Assembly: GCF_004421005.1 (NCBI RefSeq)
Contig: NZ_CP038026.1
Span: 4,402,001 to 4,466,000 of the forward strand
Source: Pseudoduganella plicata
GTDB lineage: Bacteria > Pseudomonadota > Gammaproteobacteria > Burkholderiales > Burkholderiaceae_D
Length of the DNA: 64,000 bases
Direction of reading: 5' to 3'
The notes beneath the pieces are model-generated. The model saw nothing but the letters and a program-made list of their open reading frames with translations. It did not search any database and was not told the origin of the DNA. The translations under genes and the position numbers were made by a program. This document shows positions 17,031 to 24,800 of this stretch, piece after piece; position 1 is the stretch's first letter, and each line of letters opens with the position of its first letter.

Positions 17031-17074
17031 GCGACCGCCCGGCCGCCTGACCGGCCGGGCGGTCGCACTATAAT
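17031..17074 (+). promoter_or_regulatory. 15-bp hairpin with an embedded promoter for the GT2 gene
   Basis: GCGACCGCCCGGCCG (17031-17045) pairs perfectly with 17052-17066 across a six-base loop. TATAAT at 17069-17074 directly follows, and CTGACC (17047-17052) in the loop gives a -35 with 16-bp spacing. The stem could end kinase transcription while the promoter starts the glycosyltransferase unit 19 bp before its ATG. Confidence 0.55.
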
Positions 17075-17092
17075 GGCGCTTTCCTGTTTCAG

Positions 17093-18079
17093 ATGCCGCG
17101 TCATGACCGATTCCCCTTCCCCCGCGTTGCCGTGCTGGTGCCCTGCTATAACGAGGCGACCACCATTGCCGCCATCGTGCGCGACTTCCGCGCCGCGCTG
17201 CCGGCTGCACGCATCTACGTGTTCGACAATAATTCGACCGACGACACGGTCCGTATCGCGCAGGCCGCCGGCGCCGTCGTGCGCCACGTGCCGGCTCAGG
17301 GCAAGGGCTCGGTGGTGCGCCGCATGTTCGCCGATGTCGAAGCGGACGCCTACATCATGGTCGACGGCGACGACACCTACGATGCAAGCGCCGCGCCGCG
17401 CATGGTCGCGCGCCTGCTGCAGGAAGGGCTGGACATGGTGGTCGGCAGCCGCGTCACGCACGAACAGGCTGCGTACCGCTTCGGCCACCGCTTCGGCAAC
17501 CGCCTGCTGACGGGATGCGTGTCGATGCTGTTCGGCCGCACGTTCAGCGATATCCTGTCCGGGTACCGGGTTTTCTCGCGCCGCTACGTCAAATCGTTCG
17601 CCGCCCATTCGACCGGCTTTGAAATCGAAACGGAACTGACGGTGCACGCACTGGAGCTGCGCATGCCGGTGATGGAAGTGGAGACGGTCTACAAGTCGCG
17701 TCCGGAAGGCTCGTTCAGCAAACTCAGTACCTATCGCGACGGCGCCCGCATCCTCTTGACGATCCTGCGCCTGTTCAAGTCGGAAAAGCCGCTGGGCTTT
17801 TATTCGCTCGGCTTCGTCATCTGTGTCCTGCTGTCGCTCGGCCTGGCCGTACCGCTCGTGCTGACGTTCCTGGAAACGGGCCTGGTGCCGCGCCTGCCGA
17901 CGGCCGTGCTGTGCACGGCGCTGATGCTGTTCGGGATCGTGCTGCTCACGTGCGGCATCATTCTCGACGCTGTCACGAAGGGACGTATCGAGCAGAAGCG
18001 CTTTGCCTACCTGGCAGTGCCGGCCGCGTGGATCGAGCCGGAACCGACGACGAACCGCTCCACTGCGGCGGCCGCGTGA
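17093..18079 (+). CDS. family 2 glycosyltransferase, polyprenyl-phosphate sugar synthase type
   Basis: This 328-residue protein has a GT-A fold: the N-terminal AVLVPCYNEATTI donor motif, then the metal-binding DGDD (D91-D94), and SGYRVFSRRYVKSF. Two hydrophobic segments near the C-terminus (about 245-270 and 280-300) anchor it. This layout is that of GtrB/DPM1-like enzymes, which move a hexose from a nucleotide sugar to polyprenyl phosphate on the cytoplasmic face. The stop codon overlaps the next gene's ATG by one base, which predicts coupling to a membrane protein that would use the lipid-linked sugar. The sugar is unknown. Confidence 0.88.
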   Translation: MPRHDRFPFPRVAVLVPCYNEATTIAAIVRDFRAALPAARIYVFDNNSTDDTVRIAQAAGAVVRHVPAQGKGSVVRRMFADVEADAYIMVDGDDTYDASAAPRMVARLLQEGLDMVVGSRVTHEQAAYRFGHRFGNRLLTGCVSMLFGRTFSDILSGYRVFSRRYVKSFAAHSTGFEIETELTVHALELRMPVMEVETVYKSRPEGSFSKLSTYRDGARILLTILRLFKSEKPLGFYSLGFVICVLLSLGLAVPLVLTFLETGLVPRLPTAVLCTALMLFGIVLLTCGIILDAVTKGRIEQKRFAYLAVPAAWIEPEPTTNRSTAAAA

Positions 18080-19926
18080 TGCGCGCGTCCGCAGTCGCCA
18101 GGCTGGAGGCCTGGTTCGGGCGTCGCTGCGCGCCCCTGAATACGCCGGGGGCGTGGCGCAAGGCCGCATGGCTGGCGCCGCTGGTCTTCGGCTGCGTGTC
18201 GCTGCTGCTGGGGCAGGACGACGGCTGGGACATGAAGAACTACCACCTGTACAACGCGTACGCCGCGCTGCATGGGCGTATCGGCTTCGACCTGGCGCCG
18301 GGCCAGTGGCAAAGCTACTTCAATCCCACGCTGGATATCCTGTACTACCTGCTGGTGACGCACCTGCCCGGGCCCGTGGCGGGCTTCATCATGGGAGCGC
18401 TGCACGGCCTCAATTTCATCCTGGTGCTGGCGATTGCCGGCCAGGTGCTGGACCGTCTGGGGCCGGCGGACCGCTGGCGCGTGCCGCTGCTGCTGGCCAT
18501 CGGCGGCATGTGCAGCGTCGGCTTCTTGTCCGAAGTGGGCAATTCGATGGGCGATAACATGACGTCGCTGCTGGTATTGGCGCCCGTCTGGCTGCTGCTG
18601 CGCGGATGGGACCTCCTGCACGCGCCGCGCGGCGGCAATGCGCTGGCGCTGGGCGCCGGCCTGCTGATGGGTCTTGGCGCGGGACTCAAGCTGACCAATG
18701 CAACCTATGCGGTCGGGCTATGCGTGGCGCTGTTCGCCATCGGCGTGCCCTGGCTGGCACGCCTGCGGCTGGCCTTCCTGTTCGGCGTGGCCGTGCTGGG
18801 CGGCCTTGCCGTCACGGCAGGGTGGTGGTTCCTGACGATGTGGCGAGAATTCGGCAACCCGCTGTTCCCGCAATTTAACAACATCTTCCGGAGCCCGCTG
18901 GCGCAGACGCATGGCGTCATCGACTTTTATCACACGCCGCAGACCATCTGGGAAGCGCTGACGTGGCCGATCTTCTTCACGCTGCATTTCGAGCGCGTCT
19001 CCGAGCTGATCTTCCGCCAGCTGATCTGGCCCGTGGTCTACCTGCTGTTCATCGCGTTTGCCGTGCGGCTGCTGTGGCGCCGCGGCGCTGCCGCGCTGCC
19101 GGCGCCGCGCGAGCGCTTCCTGCTGGTGTTTTTTGTCGTCGCCTTTGTGGCCTGGACCAAGCTGTTCGGGGTACACCGCTACCTGGTGCCCATCGAGCTG
19201 CTGGCACCGCTGGTGGCGTGGCTGCTGCTGCACCGGCTGCTGCCGGCCGCGGGCGCGCGGCGCGCCGCAGGCTGGGTGCTGGTCGTGTGCTCGCTGATCG
19301 TCTTCCCGTTCGGAACGTGGGGGCATACGGATTGGACGCGCCAGAGCCTGCGCGCCGACGTGCCCACGTTTGCGCAGCCGGACCAGACGGTGCTGGTGAC
19401 GGGACTGGCGCATCCGCCTCTGGGCTGGATGGTCGCGTTCTTCCCACCCGAGGTCAAGGTCGTCGCGCTCGCGGGCGGCTTCCCCGAAACGCCGGCCTGG
19501 GTGGCTCGCATTCGCAAGGCGCTGGACGAGCGCCGCGGTCCGCACTATGCCATGGTACAGGGTGCCATCGACGAACAGAAGGACCGCCTGGCGGCACGCC
19601 TGGCCTGGGCCGACCGGCTCGGACTGACGCGCGATGACAGCGGCTGCCGCCGCCTGGACTGGCTGACGAAGAAGGTGCGCCTGCGGGTGCAACTCGCACC
19701 GCCGATGGCCGGAGAGGGCCGTGCCTGCACGCTCGTTTCGCAGCCGAAGTACGTGATGGACGTGGCGGCGGAGAATGCCGCCACGGTGGCGCGCGTCGGC
19801 CAGAACCTGGCGCACTACGGCCTGTCAATCCAGGCCGGCGCATGCCGGACCTACAACGCCTACATCGGCGCCGAGGCCAAGCCTTACCTGCTGTGTCCTC
19901 TGGAGAAGACTCAGCTGCTGCCGTAA
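18079..19926 (+). CDS. polytopic membrane protein, possible GT-C glycosyltransferase
   Basis: A 615-residue protein with about ten or eleven transmembrane helices in the first 430 residues and a soluble C-terminal domain (about 430-615). I chose ATG 18079, which overlaps the GT2 stop by one base. A periplasmic loop after TM1 carries DGWDMKNYHLYNAYA, the sort of acidic-aromatic loop seen in GT-C enzymes that use polyprenyl-linked donors. That family call is an inference from topology and from the coupled GtrB-like gene; no family signature is complete. Its 3' end overlaps the convergent GH1-RmlD gene by 16 bp. It could alternatively be a flippase-like or purely structural membrane protein. Confidence 0.7.
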   Translation: MRASAVARLEAWFGRRCAPLNTPGAWRKAAWLAPLVFGCVSLLLGQDDGWDMKNYHLYNAYAALHGRIGFDLAPGQWQSYFNPTLDILYYLLVTHLPGPVAGFIMGALHGLNFILVLAIAGQVLDRLGPADRWRVPLLLAIGGMCSVGFLSEVGNSMGDNMTSLLVLAPVWLLLRGWDLLHAPRGGNALALGAGLLMGLGAGLKLTNATYAVGLCVALFAIGVPWLARLRLAFLFGVAVLGGLAVTAGWWFLTMWREFGNPLFPQFNNIFRSPLAQTHGVIDFYHTPQTIWEALTWPIFFTLHFERVSELIFRQLIWPVVYLLFIAFAVRLLWRRGAAALPAPRERFLLVFFVVAFVAWTKLFGVHRYLVPIELLAPLVAWLLLHRLLPAAGARRAAGWVLVVCSLIVFPFGTWGHTDWTRQSLRADVPTFAQPDQTVLVTGLAHPPLGWMVAFFPPEVKVVALAGGFPETPAWVARIRKALDERRGPHYAMVQGAIDEQKDRLAARLAWADRLGLTRDDSGCRRLDWLTKKVRLRVQLAPPMAGEGRACTLVSQPKYVMDVAAENAATVARVGQNLAHYGLSIQAGACRTYNAYIGAEAKPYLLCPLEKTQLLP

Positions 19927-22163
19927 TGCGCAGCCTGGGCGGCACCCACGTGGGTGTCGCCTTCCTCGCGGATTTCCGCCACCGCCTGCAGATAGCGCTG
20001 CAGCGCATCTTCCAGTGAGGGCATCAGTTGGCCCCGTTCGCTGGCCAGCGCCGAGAAGCGCGGCTGCGCGGCGGGATAGGCCAGCGTTTCCGACGGCTGG
20101 ACGTCCAGGCCGCTGCTGTCCACACCGGCCAACGCACAGACGCGGCGGGCCAGCTCTGCCCAGCTGACCGCTTCGCCGTTACTGAGGTGCCAGATGCCCC
20201 GTTCGCGGTCGATCAGCAGGTTCAGGCAGGTCTGCACCAGGTCCGGCACGTAGGTGGGCGAGACGACGAGGTCGTCCGCGGCCGCGAACTGGCGGCCTTC
20301 GGTCATTGCCTGCAGCACGAGCGTGACGAAATTGTGCTTGTCCCACGGGCCGAAGAAGGCGCTGCTGCGCACCATCAGCGTTTCCGGATTGACGGCGAGT
20401 ACGCGGCGCTCGGCCTCGGCCTTGCTCTGGCCGTAGACGTTCAGCGGCGCCACCGGATCGCTTTCCACGTACGCGCTGCCCTTGCTGCCGTCGAACACGA
20501 GGTCGCTGGAGAACGTCAGCAGGCGAACCTGGTGACGCGCGCATGCGATCGCCAGCACCACGGGGCCGTGCGTGTTCTCGCGCAGGCACCGTTCGCTGTC
20601 CTTCTCCGCATCGTGCACGCGCACGTAGCCGCCCGCGTTGACGATGGCCCAGGGCTTGTAGCGCTCGATGGCCGCTTCCACGGAGGCGGGATCGGCAATG
20701 TCCATTTCCTGGCGCGTCAGCACGCGGAACGCGAGATTGCGCTCTTCGCAGATGCGGGCGAACGCGCTGCCCAGTGTGCCGGTCGCGCCGCTGATCAGGA
20801 TCGGCTGTACGGTGCGCTGCGCCGCGTGCCGCTCCGCGGGCAGGGCCGCCACGGTGGCGCTGGTGGCAACCGGCGGGCACAGGAAGCGGCCGGGGCGGCG
20901 CCACCAGCCCAGGCCCTGCAGCACCGGATTGGACGGCGGGCGGCCGGACGACAGTTCTTGCATCAGGCGTGCCAGCGCCGTCGGGCGCGGCGCGGGCGAG
21001 CGCAGGTCGTAGGCGCCGTTCTCGTAATAACCACGGCATTCGGTGACGAGGCAGTTCCAGTCATACGAGCCCAGCAGCGACCAGACGGTCACCGCACGCA
21101 CGTCCGCCCCCTTGCGCTGCACGTCGTGCGCGGCGTTCCACACCTCGTGCAGCCAGCGCAGCTGATCTTCGCGGTTGGCATCGATGTGCGCTTCCGTCAC
21201 GGCCATGGGCAGCCCGTAGCGTTCCCACACTTCTTCCATGAGCGGGCCGATGCCCGGGGTCGGCGTGGCCAGCGCGCGCGCCGTTTCGATGTCGGCAAAG
21301 CCGTGCTCGCCGACGTAGCGGGCCGGGAAGCGCTCGCCGCGGTGGTCCAGCCAGCGCTCGCTGGTGATGTAGTAGTTCAGGCCGACGATGTCGGGCGGGC
21401 AGGGATTGTCGCGGAACCACAGCACGTCCTCGGGCGGGATGCCGCTTTTCATGATGTAGCCCCACAGCGTGTGCTCTTCGTCCACGCGGCCGCACAGCAG
21501 GTCCCAGGCCAGCCAGCGGCGCTCGTTGTAGAAGTCGGCCCAGTCGGCCAGCTCCGGCGTGCTGTAGGTCTTGCCCAGGTCGTCCGTCTGCACCAGTTTG
21601 GCGTTCGGGTTGACGGCGCGGATGGCGCGCATCGACAGCACGACGGCCTTGCACTGGTTGATCAGCGCCTGCAGGAAGATCAGGTCGCTCTTGCCGTGCG
21701 GGTACCACACGCCATACAGGCCGGCAAAGCGGGCCGTCGTGCACGGCTCGTTGACGGGGGTGTAGAACTCGACCCATGGGAAGCGGGCGGCGACGGCGCC
21801 GGCGTATTCGGCCAGCCGTGGCGCGAAGCCGGGATCGACGAGGCTGGTGTCGCGGGGGCCGCTGCCGTGGTGGATCAGGCCGACGATGGGCGCCACGCCC
21901 AGGTCGCGCAGCGCCGGCAGGCGCTCATCGGCCCACGACCAGTCGGCGCTGGCGATGCCGTCCGGGGCCGTCAGCTCCCACAGTACCGGATAGCGGATTG
22001 CCTTGATGCCCAGTGCCGCAAAGCGATCCAGGTCGTCGATCCGGGTGCCATGACCGTTCTGGTCCATCTGACTGAAATACTGATCTCGCACGCGGTTGAC
22101 CGTACCTTCCAGTCCGCCCCATAACTCGATCACCTGGTTTTGAATTTCGTCATCATTTTTCAT
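19911..22163 (-). CDS. fusion enzyme: GH1 glycosidase plus RmlD-type sugar-nucleotide reductase
   Basis: This 750-residue protein joins two enzymes. Residues 1-400 form a GH1-like TIM barrel with the acid/base in PVNEP (N138-E139) and the likely nucleophile E324 in VTEAH, in place of the usual TENG. Residues 452-735 are an extended SDR/RmlD domain with GATGTLGSAFA (459-469) and catalytic Y577-x3-K581 after SSDLVFDGS. RmlD reduces dTDP-4-keto-rhamnose. The linker (about 400-450) is Pro/Ala-rich. There is no signal peptide, so it works in the cytoplasm. Related fusions are annotated in other proteobacteria, but the joint reaction is not known. It faces the GT2/membrane pair and overlaps its 3' end by 16 bp. 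Confidence 0.88.
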   Translation of the reverse strand: MKNDDEIQNQVIELWGGLEGTVNRVRDQYFSQMDQNGHGTRIDDLDRFAALGIKAIRYPVLWELTAPDGIASADWSWADERLPALRDLGVAPIVGLIHHGSGPRDTSLVDPGFAPRLAEYAGAVAARFPWVEFYTPVNEPCTTARFAGLYGVWYPHGKSDLIFLQALINQCKAVVLSMRAIRAVNPNAKLVQTDDLGKTYSTPELADWADFYNERRWLAWDLLCGRVDEEHTLWGYIMKSGIPPEDVLWFRDNPCPPDIVGLNYYITSERWLDHRGERFPARYVGEHGFADIETARALATPTPGIGPLMEEVWERYGLPMAVTEAHIDANREDQLRWLHEVWNAAHDVQRKGADVRAVTVWSLLGSYDWNCLVTECRGYYENGAYDLRSPAPRPTALARLMQELSSGRPPSNPVLQGLGWWRRPGRFLCPPVATSATVAALPAERHAAQRTVQPILISGATGTLGSAFARICEERNLAFRVLTRQEMDIADPASVEAAIERYKPWAIVNAGGYVRVHDAEKDSERCLRENTHGPVVLAIACARHQVRLLTFSSDLVFDGSKGSAYVESDPVAPLNVYGQSKAEAERRVLAVNPETLMVRSSAFFGPWDKHNFVTLVLQAMTEGRQFAAADDLVVSPTYVPDLVQTCLNLLIDRERGIWHLSNGEAVSWAELARRVCALAGVDSSGLDVQPSETLAYPAAQPRFSALASERGQLMPSLEDALQRYLQAVAEIREEGDTHVGAAQAAHYGSS

Positions 22164-22197
22164 GTTATTGGTGAGCTAGTCGAACGAGGGAGGAAGT

Positions 22198-22245
22198 ATG
22201 GCAAAAAAATTAAAACATTGGCGCCGTATTGCCTGTCGTTACTGA
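22198..22245 (+). other. 15-codon ORF, possible IS5-type transposase tail remnant
   Basis: After the strong site GGGAGGAAGT, ATG opens MAKKLKHWRRIACRY and stops. The stretch LKHWRRIACRY resembles the RLKxWRxIATRYDK segment near the C-terminus of IS5-family transposases. No other transposase sequence or terminal inverted repeats are visible, so it is either a scrap of a lost insertion sequence or a chance match. The ribosome site is unusually good for a scrap. Confidence 0.35.
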
Positions 22246-22251
22246 ACCATT

Positions 22252-22281
22252 CAACTCGGCAGTATCCCTGCGGCCGAGTTG
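22252..22281. repeat. 9-bp inverted repeat upstream of the MscS gene
   Basis: CAACTCGGC (22252-22260) pairs perfectly with GCCGAGTTG (22273-22281) across a 12-base loop. There is no T run. It lies between the short ORF at 22198 and the MscS gene. Confidence 0.45.
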
Positions 22282-22350
22282 CCAGAAGTGCGCGGCGACT
22301 GCGCCCGCTTCGGTAAACTGGCCCGTTGATCACTGGTGAGGAGGAAACGC

Positions 22351-23439
22351 ATGCGTCTGGTTTTCATGGGCAATTCGATCGAGGAGTGGGGCACGGCCAT
22401 TGCAGTGGCCATCGCCGCGGCGGTGCTGATGTACGTCGCCAGGTACCTTCTCGTGCATCGGCTGTCCGCGATCGCCGCACGCACCGAAACGCGCGTGGAC
22501 GACTGGTTCCTGCGCCTGCTCAAGTCCACGTACACGGTCTTCATCCTGATCTTCGCCCTGTATCTCGGTTCGCTGATGCTGGAGTTCCCGCGCAAATACG
22601 AGATCTGGTTGTGGCGCGTGGCCGTTTCGGCGATGCTGATCCAGGCCGCGATCTGGGCCGACACCGCCGTGCGCACGTGGCGCGGCCGCTACCGGCAGGC
22701 CGCGATGGGCACCGAGAGCGTGGCCAGCGCCGCGTCGACGGCCATCATCGACTTCCTGCTGCGCCTTGTCGTCTGGGTCGTGTTCCTGCTGATGGTTCTC
22801 GACAACCTGGGCTTCAACATCACGACGCTGGTGGCCAGCCTGGGGATCGGCGGTATCGCCGTCGCTCTGGCCGTGCAGAACATCCTGGGCGACCTGCTGG
22901 CGTCGCTGTCGATCGTGCTGGACAAGCCGTTTGTGGTCGGTGACTTCATCATCGTCGGCGAGTTCCTGGGCACCGTCGAATATATCGGCCTGAAGACAAC
23001 GCGGCTGCGCGGCCTGGGAGGCGACCAGGTGATCTTCGCCAACGGCGACATCCTGAAGGCGCGCATCCTCAACCAGACGCGCATGTTCACGCGCCGTGCC
23101 GCGTTCTTCCTGCGCGTCCACTACAGCACCGACCCCGCCAAGCTCGAAGAGATTCCCGGCATGGTCAAGGACATCATCCTGGCGCACGAGGACACGGCCT
23201 CGTTCGAGCGCGCCCACCTGCGCGAACTGGGCGAGTGGTCGCTGAACTACGAGGTAATCTACTGGATCAAGAACCCGGACTATTTCGTGTTCATGGATAC
23301 GCAGCAGTCGATCCTGCTGGCCGTGCTCCGGGGGCTGAAGGAACGCGGCATCGAAGTGGCCTTCCCGGCGCGCATGGTCATCCGCAATCCCTTCGATTGC
23401 CAGGACGACTCGCCTGTTCTAAACTCACCCGCTCTATGA
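22351..23439 (+). CDS. MscS family mechanosensitive channel
   Basis: This 362-residue channel opens under membrane tension to release solutes. GAGGAGG at 22339-22345 fixes the start at ATG 22351. Three or four transmembrane helices occupy residues 10-190. The pore-lining helix TM3 with alternating small residues is seen in SLGIGGIAVALAVQNILGDL, followed by the beta domain start DKPFVVGDFI and the cytoplasmic vestibule. The extra N-terminal helices place it with the MscS-like (YnaI/YbdG-like) branch rather than the minimal MscS. The gene lies 16 bp upstream of the DUF885 gene and may be co-transcribed. Confidence 0.92.
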   Translation: MRLVFMGNSIEEWGTAIAVAIAAAVLMYVARYLLVHRLSAIAARTETRVDDWFLRLLKSTYTVFILIFALYLGSLMLEFPRKYEIWLWRVAVSAMLIQAAIWADTAVRTWRGRYRQAAMGTESVASAASTAIIDFLLRLVVWVVFLLMVLDNLGFNITTLVASLGIGGIAVALAVQNILGDLLASLSIVLDKPFVVGDFIIVGEFLGTVEYIGLKTTRLRGLGGDQVIFANGDILKARILNQTRMFTRRAAFFLRVHYSTDPAKLEEIPGMVKDIILAHEDTASFERAHLRELGEWSLNYEVIYWIKNPDYFVFMDTQQSILLAVLRGLKERGIEVAFPARMVIRNPFDCQDDSPVLNSPAL

Positions 23440-23455
23440 ACGGGCAGGAGCGGGG

Positions 23456-24754
23456 ATGAACAGACTGGCGTTGAAGGCGATCGCGGGCAGCCTCGCGCTC
23501 GTGCTGGCGGGCGGCGCGATGGCGGCATCGGTGCAGGACGTGGCGGAACGTTACCGCAAGCTGGTCCTGGCGGTAGGGCAGCACGACAAGGATTACGTCG
23601 ACGCCTATTACGGCCCGCCCGCGCTGCAGGAACAGGCCGTGCGCGAGCAGCGCCCATTGGCAGCCATTCGCGCCGATGCGCAGGCCGCCATCGCCGATCT
23701 GGCCAACAATAAGGCCGGCAATGCCGACGAGGCGCTGCGCATCGAATTCCTGCAAAAGCAGCTGCGCGCGATGACGGCGCGGGTCGATATGCTGGCCGGT
23801 AAAAAATTCACGTTCGACGAAGAGACGGCGCTGCTGTACGACGCCGTCACGCCGCATCACGACCGCGCCTACTACGAAGCGCTGCTCAAGCAGGTGGACG
23901 CGCTGGTGCCAGGCAAGGAGCCGCTGCCTAAGCGGGTGCAGGCGTTCCGCGCCCGCTTCGCCATACCGAAGGAGCGCCTGAAACCTGTGATGGATGCGGC
24001 CATCGCCGCTTGCCGCGCGCGCACGGCGAAGTACATGGACCTGCCGGCCAGCGAAAGCTTCGTGCTCGAGTTCGTGACGGGCAAACCGTGGTCCGGCTAC
24101 AACTGGTACAAGGGCGATGCTCACAGCCTGATCCAGATCAACACCGAGTTCCCGATCTATATCGAGCGCGCCGTGGACCTGGGTTGTCATGAAGGCTATC
24201 CGGGCCACCATGTCTACAACGCGCTGCTGGAAAAGGCGCTGGTCAAGGAGCGCAACTGGGTCGAGTTCAGCGTCTATCCGCTGTATTCGCCGATGTCGCT
24301 GGTGGCCGAGGGAAGCGCCAACTATGGCATCGATCTCGCCTTCCCGGACGAGGAACGGGTCGCGTTCGAGCGCGACGTGCTGTACCCGCTGGCGGGGCTC
24401 GATCCGGCGCTGGCGGGGCGCTACGGCCGGCTGATGAAACTGCTCTCGCAACTGAGCTACGCGGACAACGACAATGCCATGCACTACCTGGAAGGCCGCT
24501 TCACGCGCGAGCAGGCGATCGAATGGCTTGTCAACGTTGCCCTGTACCCGCCCGAAAAGGCGGGCCAGCGCGTCCAGTTCTATGACGGCCTGCGCGGCTA
24601 CGTGATCAACTACAACCTGGGCAAGGACCTCGTCAAGGCGTGGGTCGAGCGGCGCGTGACGGCGACCGATCCGGCGCAGGCGCGGGCGCAGCGGTGGGCG
24701 GCGTTCAGGGAGTTGCTGTCGTCGCCTCGGCTGGCGAGCGGGCTGCGGGATTAA
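23456..24754 (+). CDS. DUF885 family probable metallopeptidase
   Basis: A 432-residue protein with a signal peptide (cleavage near GGAMAA). DUF885 proteins resemble M32/M3-type zinc carboxypeptidases, and their motif is visible as H245-E246-G-Y-P-G-H251-H252 (HEGYPGHH), with a following glutamate-rich region (EGSANYGIDLAFPDEER). Usual family length is 550-600 residues, so this one is a shorter version. It should act in the periplasm or outside the cell. AGGAGCGGGG precedes the ATG. It follows MscS closely and ends at an inverted repeat shared with the convergent DUF4785 gene. Activity has not been proven for most members. Confidence 0.83.
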   Translation: MNRLALKAIAGSLALVLAGGAMAASVQDVAERYRKLVLAVGQHDKDYVDAYYGPPALQEQAVREQRPLAAIRADAQAAIADLANNKAGNADEALRIEFLQKQLRAMTARVDMLAGKKFTFDEETALLYDAVTPHHDRAYYEALLKQVDALVPGKEPLPKRVQAFRARFAIPKERLKPVMDAAIAACRARTAKYMDLPASESFVLEFVTGKPWSGYNWYKGDAHSLIQINTEFPIYIERAVDLGCHEGYPGHHVYNALLEKALVKERNWVEFSVYPLYSPMSLVAEGSANYGIDLAFPDEERVAFERDVLYPLAGLDPALAGRYGRLMKLLSQLSYADNDNAMHYLEGRFTREQAIEWLVNVALYPPEKAGQRVQFYDGLRGYVINYNLGKDLVKAWVERRVTATDPAQARAQRWAAFRELLSSPRLASGLRD

Positions 24755-24759
24755 CGGCA

Positions 24760-24790
24760 GGCAGGCACCCACGTGCCGTGGGTGCCTGCC
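24760..24790. terminator. 12-bp inverted repeat between convergent genes
   Basis: GGCAGGCACCCA (24760-24771) pairs perfectly with TGGGTGCCTGCC (24779-24790) across a 7-base loop, 6 bp past the DUF885 stop and 11 bp past the DUF4785 stop. Lacking a T run, it is a likely bidirectional transcript-end hairpin. Confidence 0.6.
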
Positions 24791-24800
24791 ACAAACGATT

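Noticed and set aside
15008..18169. A minus-strand frame of 1053 codons
   Set aside because: It is the antisense of the histidine kinase and GT2 genes. High GC removes stops; the translation is rich in His/Arg/Gln with no recognisable domain.
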